DNA from: Chryseobacterium aquaeductus | GTDB lineage: Bacteria > Bacteroidota > Bacteroidia > Flavobacteriales > Weeksellaceae | Assembly: GCF_905175375.1 (NCBI RefSeq) | Contig: NZ_CAJIMS010000001.1 | Location: forward strand, 1,488,001 to 1,552,000 | Direction of reading: 5' to 3' | Length of the DNA: 64,000 nucleotides | Shown: positions 60,441 through 64,000 of the stretch, one piece after another | How positions within the stretch are numbered: position 1 is the stretch's first letter | How the letters are laid out: the number at the start of each line of letters is the position of its first letter | Made by a program: the position numbers and the translations under genes | The notes under the pieces: model-generated | The model's input: only the letters and a program-made list of their open reading frames with translations | Database searches by the model: none | What the model was told of the DNA's origin: nothing

Positions 60441-62219
60441 CTAAAATTTATTTTTTAAATCATTAAACGGAACTTCATAAAAACATCTTTTTCCGGTCGG
60501 TAAAAATTCCGGGAAACCTAATGCCGTAAAGTCTTTGATCACTTGCTCTGCATCTGCTTTGTAAATAAAATCAAATCTCGATTTCGACTGTAACTTTGCC
60601 CATTGATTATGGTAAAACTGCATAAACTCGTCCTCGGTTTTGTACTCCAGAATATCAAAAAGATTTTCAAGAAATTTCATCACCTGAGTTTCTTTTAAGC
60701 CTTCAGGCACAGTATCAATTCTAAGTACGTTCTCATGAGCAATTTTCATGTCAAACCCGAGCTCCGGCAGAAATTTTTTGATTGATCGGTATTTATTTTT
60801 CTCAATTTCATTCATGTGGTACTCCAGAGAGAAAAGCAGGGCGTGGCTTATATTTCCTTTTTTTACAGATTTATTATTTTCCGCAATTATAAGTCGGTGC
60901 ATTCTTCCCAGATCCAGCATTAGGGTTCTGTCGCCTTTGTTAAACAGCCAATAGCCGTTTGGAAGACGCATCAGATCTTCGTCAAAATCTTCATCTTCAA
61001 AGAGATTAATCTTCGAGGGCTCTGCAGAAATATTCTGATGATACATTTCTGACAGATTCTGAATCTCTGTTTTTGTAGTTTCTCTTTCTTCTAAAAAAGG
61101 ATTGTAGTCTCTGTCTACGGTGATTTCAGGCATTTTGAAGTTTCCGGGAGTATTGCTTTTGCTGGGGAAACTTTTCTGCATCATCTCGTCAAGCTGCGGA
61201 TCTTTTTCAAAATCCAGACTTGGGGCAATATTATAAATCCCCAATGATCTTTTAATTGTCGAACGAATTAAAGCAAAAATCAAATGCTCATCTTCAAATT
61301 TTACTTCCGTTTTTTGCGGATGAATATTGACGTCTATTTTCTCAGGATCTAATTCCAGAAAAAGAAAAAACGTGGGAATATATCCTGGTAAAAGCAATCC
61401 TTCAAAAGCTTCCTGAACTGCTTTGTTGAAATACGGACTTTTAAAAAATCTCCCGTTCACAAAAAGAAACTGTTCGCCCCGTGTTTTTTTTGCACCTTCC
61501 GGTTTGGCAACAAATCCGTGGAGTTTGCACCAGAGAATATCTTCTTTTATAGGAATCAGCTGTGGATGTAGTTTTCTGCCAAAAACATCTACAATACGCT
61601 GCATTTGTGTTCCTTTTCGCAATCTGAAAACCGGTTCATCATCATGAAACATAGAAAATTCTATATTCTCGTGAGCCAAAGCAACGCGCTGAAATTCATC
61701 AATAACGTGTCTGAATTCTATGTTGTTGTTTTTCAGAAATTTTCTTCTTGCCGGAACGTTGTAGAAGAGATTTTTAACCAAAAAATTAGATCCTTCCGCA
61801 GTCTGCACAGGATCTTGGAATTGAAAAATTCCGCCTTCGATGTAAATATTGGTTCCTAGTGACGAATCGGCTTGCTTGGTTTTTAATTCCACTTGGGAAA
61901 CTGCGGCAATAGACGCTAAAGCTTCACCACGAAAGCCTTTTGTGGAAATTTTAAATATATCGTCTGTGGCTCGTATTTTTGATGTAGCGTGTCTTTCAAA
62001 AGCCATTCTGGCATCTGTTTCAGACATTCCTTTTCCGTTATCAACTACTTGTATGAGGTTTTTCCCGGCATCTCTTATGATCAGTTCTACTTTTGAAGCT
62101 CCCGCATCAATAGCATTTTCCAACAGTTCTTTTACTATCGAAGCTGGTCTTTGCACCACTTCACCTGCTGCAATTTGGTTGGCTACATGATCTGGTAAAA
62201 GCTGAATAATATCTGACAT
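60441..62219 (-). CDS. mutL: DNA mismatch repair protein MutL with divergent C-terminal domain
   Basis: A 592-residue MutL. The GHKL ATPase domain is intact: LLENAIDAGASKVEL, VDNGKGM, STKGFRGEALASI and NVNIHPQKTEVKF. The C-terminal dimerisation domain is present, but the usual metal-binding endonuclease motif DQHA(x)2E(x)4E reads DLGRMHRLIIAE, and the CPHGRP-type motif reads LPTGKRCF. Nicking activity thus looks lost, although dimerisation and ATPase functions may remain. It heads an operon with the rhomboid and EEP genes. Confidence 0.94.
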   Translation of the reverse strand: MSDIIQLLPDHVANQIAAGEVVQRPASIVKELLENAIDAGASKVELIIRDAGKNLIQVVDNGKGMSETDARMAFERHATSKIRATDDIFKISTKGFRGEALASIAAVSQVELKTKQADSSLGTNIYIEGGIFQFQDPVQTAEGSNFLVKNLFYNVPARRKFLKNNNIEFRHVIDEFQRVALAHENIEFSMFHDDEPVFRLRKGTQMQRIVDVFGRKLHPQLIPIKEDILWCKLHGFVAKPEGAKKTRGEQFLFVNGRFFKSPYFNKAVQEAFEGLLLPGYIPTFFLFLELDPEKIDVNIHPQKTEVKFEDEHLIFALIRSTIKRSLGIYNIAPSLDFEKDPQLDEMMQKSFPSKSNTPGNFKMPEITVDRDYNPFLEERETTKTEIQNLSEMYHQNISAEPSKINLFEDEDFDEDLMRLPNGYWLFNKGDRTLMLDLGRMHRLIIAENNKSVKKGNISHALLFSLEYHMNEIEKNKYRSIKKFLPELGFDMKIAHENVLRIDTVPEGLKETQVMKFLENLFDILEYKTEDEFMQFYHNQWAKLQSKSRFDFIYKADAEQVIKDFTALGFPEFLPTGKRCFYEVPFNDLKNKF

Positions 62220-62563
62220 AAAATGATAATGAACTTACAAAAATAGTCAAAGGAAATAAGATTTAAAATAATTAGGTGATGAATTAAAAATTAAGTCTGA
62301 TTAAATTAGTTACATATTTAAAAGGCAAAAAATAATTTTAACGCAAAGTCCGAAGATTTTTATGTGCTAACTGCTTTTAAGGTTAGCAAAGGCGTTTCAC
62401 TTAACAAAGACCACAAAGATTTTTACTATTAAAATGGTTTAGGTTTAGAAGCCGGTTTGTAAAGAGTCAGGAAATATGTTTAAGCCTAAAAAAAGCCCCC
62501 ATTTGTAGAACAAACAGAGGCCACAAAACTAAAAGTATATACTTATTTGTGCTGTACAATTTA
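62220..62563. other. Intergenic region with low-complexity repeat and terminator
   Basis: 344 bp without a gene. It contains a CGCAAAG/CACAAAGATTTTT-type element (62339-62430), including the inverted 8-mer TGCTAACT / GGTTAGCA region, and the terminator of the DUF1275 gene. Confidence 0.55.
62488..62521 (-). terminator. Terminator of the DUF1275/UspA-like operon
   Basis: A 12-bp stem with wobbles, GCCCCCATTTGT (62495-62506) / ACAAACAGAGGC (62510-62521), 3-nt loop. On the minus strand it is followed by seven Ts. Confidence 0.8.
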
Positions 62564-63412
62564 TTAAGTCTCTTCAAAAACAAGTTTAGATTTTTCTTTT
62601 CTGGTTTCTTTTACCATCACTTCACCATTACCATGAATTTTATCATACATGAATGCCATCAGGTTAGGTTTGTTATATATCTTGGCATATCTGTAATTGG
62701 TTCTGAAGTGTCTGATGTTGATCTTATAAAAATCATATCCTATCACCACGAGCAAGCATAAACTGATTACATAAAACACGCTGAATTCTAATGAATAATA
62801 AACCAGTCCTGAAAAAACAGCTCCTAAAACATAAGAAAACATAATGCTTGTCAAAAGTTTGGCTCTAGCAATCAATTCCGGGTTTTTTCTATATTTTCTG
62901 TGGGTAAACATAGATGCCAGGATCCCCAAATCTGTGGTCGTACCGGTAAGGTGAGTTGTTTTGACCAAAAAGTTGGAGATACTTGCCGTCAAACCATTTT
63001 GTAAACCAGTTGCGAAAAGCATTAAGGCAACCAAATATTCTGCTTCTTCCAGTGTTTTCTGATAATAAAACTGTCCGTAGAAGCCAACTCCCAATAGACA
63101 TAAGATTTCTAAAACCAAAGGCATCGCGTGAGCAAAATACTTGCTTTTTTTATTGAAATTAATGACAAAAAAGTTTGCCGTAAAACTTCCAAAGAAGAAG
63201 AGGAAGATCCATGCACCTACTATAGCTACCTGGTTCCAGTTTCCTTTGCTTATTTCTGCTGCGAAAACAGCGTAATGTCCTGTGACGTTTGAGGTAAAGG
63301 AAAGAAATATCAATAGAGATGCAATATTTATAGTTCCTGCCGTAAAGGCAGTCAGCGTCCCCAGTCTTATATTATCTCCCAATGTCCTGCTGTTACTATA
63401 ATTTCTTAACAT
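62564..63412 (-). CDS. DUF1275 (YoaK) family membrane protein
   Basis: A 282-residue protein with about six membrane helices. Family features are RLGTLTAFTAGTINIASLLIF near the start, SFTSNVTGHYAVFAAEI, GLQNGLTASISNFLVKTTHLTGTTTDLG and the C-terminal VISLCLLVVIGYDFY. The C-terminus has a 55-residue basic tail. Function is not established (transport has been suggested). It follows a UspA-like gene by 25 bp. Confidence 0.88.
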   Translation of the reverse strand: MLRNYSNSRTLGDNIRLGTLTAFTAGTINIASLLIFLSFTSNVTGHYAVFAAEISKGNWNQVAIVGAWIFLFFFGSFTANFFVINFNKKSKYFAHAMPLVLEILCLLGVGFYGQFYYQKTLEEAEYLVALMLFATGLQNGLTASISNFLVKTTHLTGTTTDLGILASMFTHRKYRKNPELIARAKLLTSIMFSYVLGAVFSGLVYYSLEFSVFYVISLCLLVVIGYDFYKINIRHFRTNYRYAKIYNKPNLMAFMYDKIHGNGEVMVKETRKEKSKLVFEET

Positions 63413-63437
63413 TTTTTTAAATTTTGATGGTTAATTC

Positions 63438-63935
63438 TTAAACCTCAACAAAAACTTCAGCCAATCTGCCTCTTTCGGGCATAAATTGAGGAGCGTCTAT
63501 TTCAATTTCATGTACATTGATGCCTTTTGCCTTTTTGATGTAGGGTGTAAGATCAAATTTTCCTTTGGTATTCTTCTCTTTTAAAGTAGATGCGAAATAT
63601 GCCTCTTCAATATTTTCTGCAATCAAATAATTGTTGAATGCCCTCTGGAAGATTCCCGTGAATACATCGCATACAATCTTATTAACCAAGTGTGGATATT
63701 TGTTTCTAATGATGCCGTATGCATCACAAAATTCTTTTGATCTGATTTTGTTGAAAACCGTTCCTTTGGTAGTGAATAGAAGATCTCTTATAGAATCTCC
63801 CATGTCGTAACCCGATACAAGCAAAATGTTGTATTTTATATCTTCATTCTGAGCATTTTTCTCTTTTAAAACTTTCTTTAATATGTTTAAAGATTCTAGA
63901 GAATAGTCTGTTGCAATTAAAATGGTTTTGATCAT
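63438..63935 (-). CDS. UspA-like protein
   Basis: A 165-residue protein whose N-terminal TILIATDYSLESLNILKKVL matches the first strand and helix of universal stress proteins. The usual C-terminal ATP-binding GxxGx9G(S/T) motif is not found, so it is probably a non-ATP-binding or diverged member. It precedes the DUF1275 gene and is likely co-transcribed with it. Assignment is moderate. Confidence 0.65.
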   Translation of the reverse strand: MIKTILIATDYSLESLNILKKVLKEKNAQNEDIKYNILLVSGYDMGDSIRDLLFTTKGTVFNKIRSKEFCDAYGIIRNKYPHLVNKIVCDVFTGIFQRAFNNYLIAENIEEAYFASTLKEKNTKGKFDLTPYIKKAKGINVHEIEIDAPQFMPERGRLAEVFVEV

Positions 63936-64000
63936 ATCTTAAGATTTTAGTGATTACCTTTTTTGATAATACAAAACTATATCTGTAAGATTAGAAGATC

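Noticed and set aside
62339..62430. Possible fourth copy of the GxxExxY-flanking repeat
   Set aside because: It shares words such as CACAAAG and TTTCAC with 48601-48740 but not the 23-nt core, so I treat it as general low-complexity spacer sequence.
1..64000. tRNA, rRNA, CRISPR array, prophage or transposase
   Set aside because: No cloverleaf-like or rRNA-like sequence, regularly spaced repeat array, capsid/terminase or transposase frame was seen on either strand.

Overview
The window is a low-GC stretch of a Bacteroidota chromosome, most likely Chryseobacterium or a close Weeksellaceae relative. The grounds are: promoters with the Bacteroidota -7 element TAnnTTTG, two GLPGLI-family proteins, a large TPR lipoprotein resembling SprE/PorW of type IX secretion and gliding, a FeoA-FeoB-Cys-rich-tail operon, a DAP-type MurE (DNPR motif) and a Flavobacteriia-style division/cell-wall (dcw) cluster. 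The genus is inferred. No rRNA, tRNA, CRISPR array, transposase or prophage was seen.

Layout. 1-2.4 kb (+): YraN, an SDR oxidoreductase, an NTF2-like secreted protein and TsaB. 2.4-7 kb (-): SprE/PorW-like lipoprotein, Maf, KdsC-like phosphatase and a Rossmann/DUF2520 protein. 7.1-8.9 kb (+): ECF sigma factor, a membrane protein with a duplicated N-terminus and a small periplasmic helical protein. 9-11.7 kb (+): a secreted protein and LepA. 12.5-14.7 kb (+): an NAD/ADP-ribose cassette (degenerate NrtR-type Nudix protein, Sir2 deacylase, ADP-ribosylglycohydrolase). 14.7-19.2 kb (-): cupin-like protein, TPR protein, a ParE-type toxin-antitoxin pair whose toxin is frameshifted, and GlmM. 19.4-21.9 kb (-): feoA-feoB-Cys-rich protein. 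22-27.5 kb: two GLPGLI proteins, a TonB-type outer-membrane protein, a small HTH gene without a normal start codon and a small secreted Cys peptide.

28-33 kb (+) is the most accessory-looking part: a lipoprotein, a membrane protein, a histidine kinase and a LuxR-type regulator form one operon. It is followed by a metacaspase-like peptidase and a glutamyl-endopeptidase/trypsin-like protease. The two protease genes are each preceded by a copy of the same 35-nt leader (28/35 identical). Neither protease shows a signal peptide, which suggests a cytoplasmic two-protease module.

33.3-35.2 kb (-): ElaA-like acetyltransferase, EngB and an alpha/beta hydrolase. 35.4-53.7 kb (+) is the dcw cluster: mraZ (with three TGG[G/A] boxes at exact 10-bp spacing), rsmH, ftsL-like, ftsI, murE, mraY, murD, ftsW, murG, murC, ftsQ, ftsA and ftsZ. 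It is interrupted by a four-helix-bundle gene, a small hypothetical gene, a DUF2007-like gene and a GxxExxY gene bracketed by repeats. murG carries an in-frame, repeat-like expansion. 53.8-56.8 kb (+): YqeY-like protein, bacilliredoxin and a GH3-like enzyme. 56.8-64 kb (-): two small lipoproteins, two tandem endonuclease/exonuclease/phosphatase paralogues, a rhomboid protease, a MutL whose C-terminal metal motifs look lost, a DUF1275 membrane protein and a UspA-like protein.
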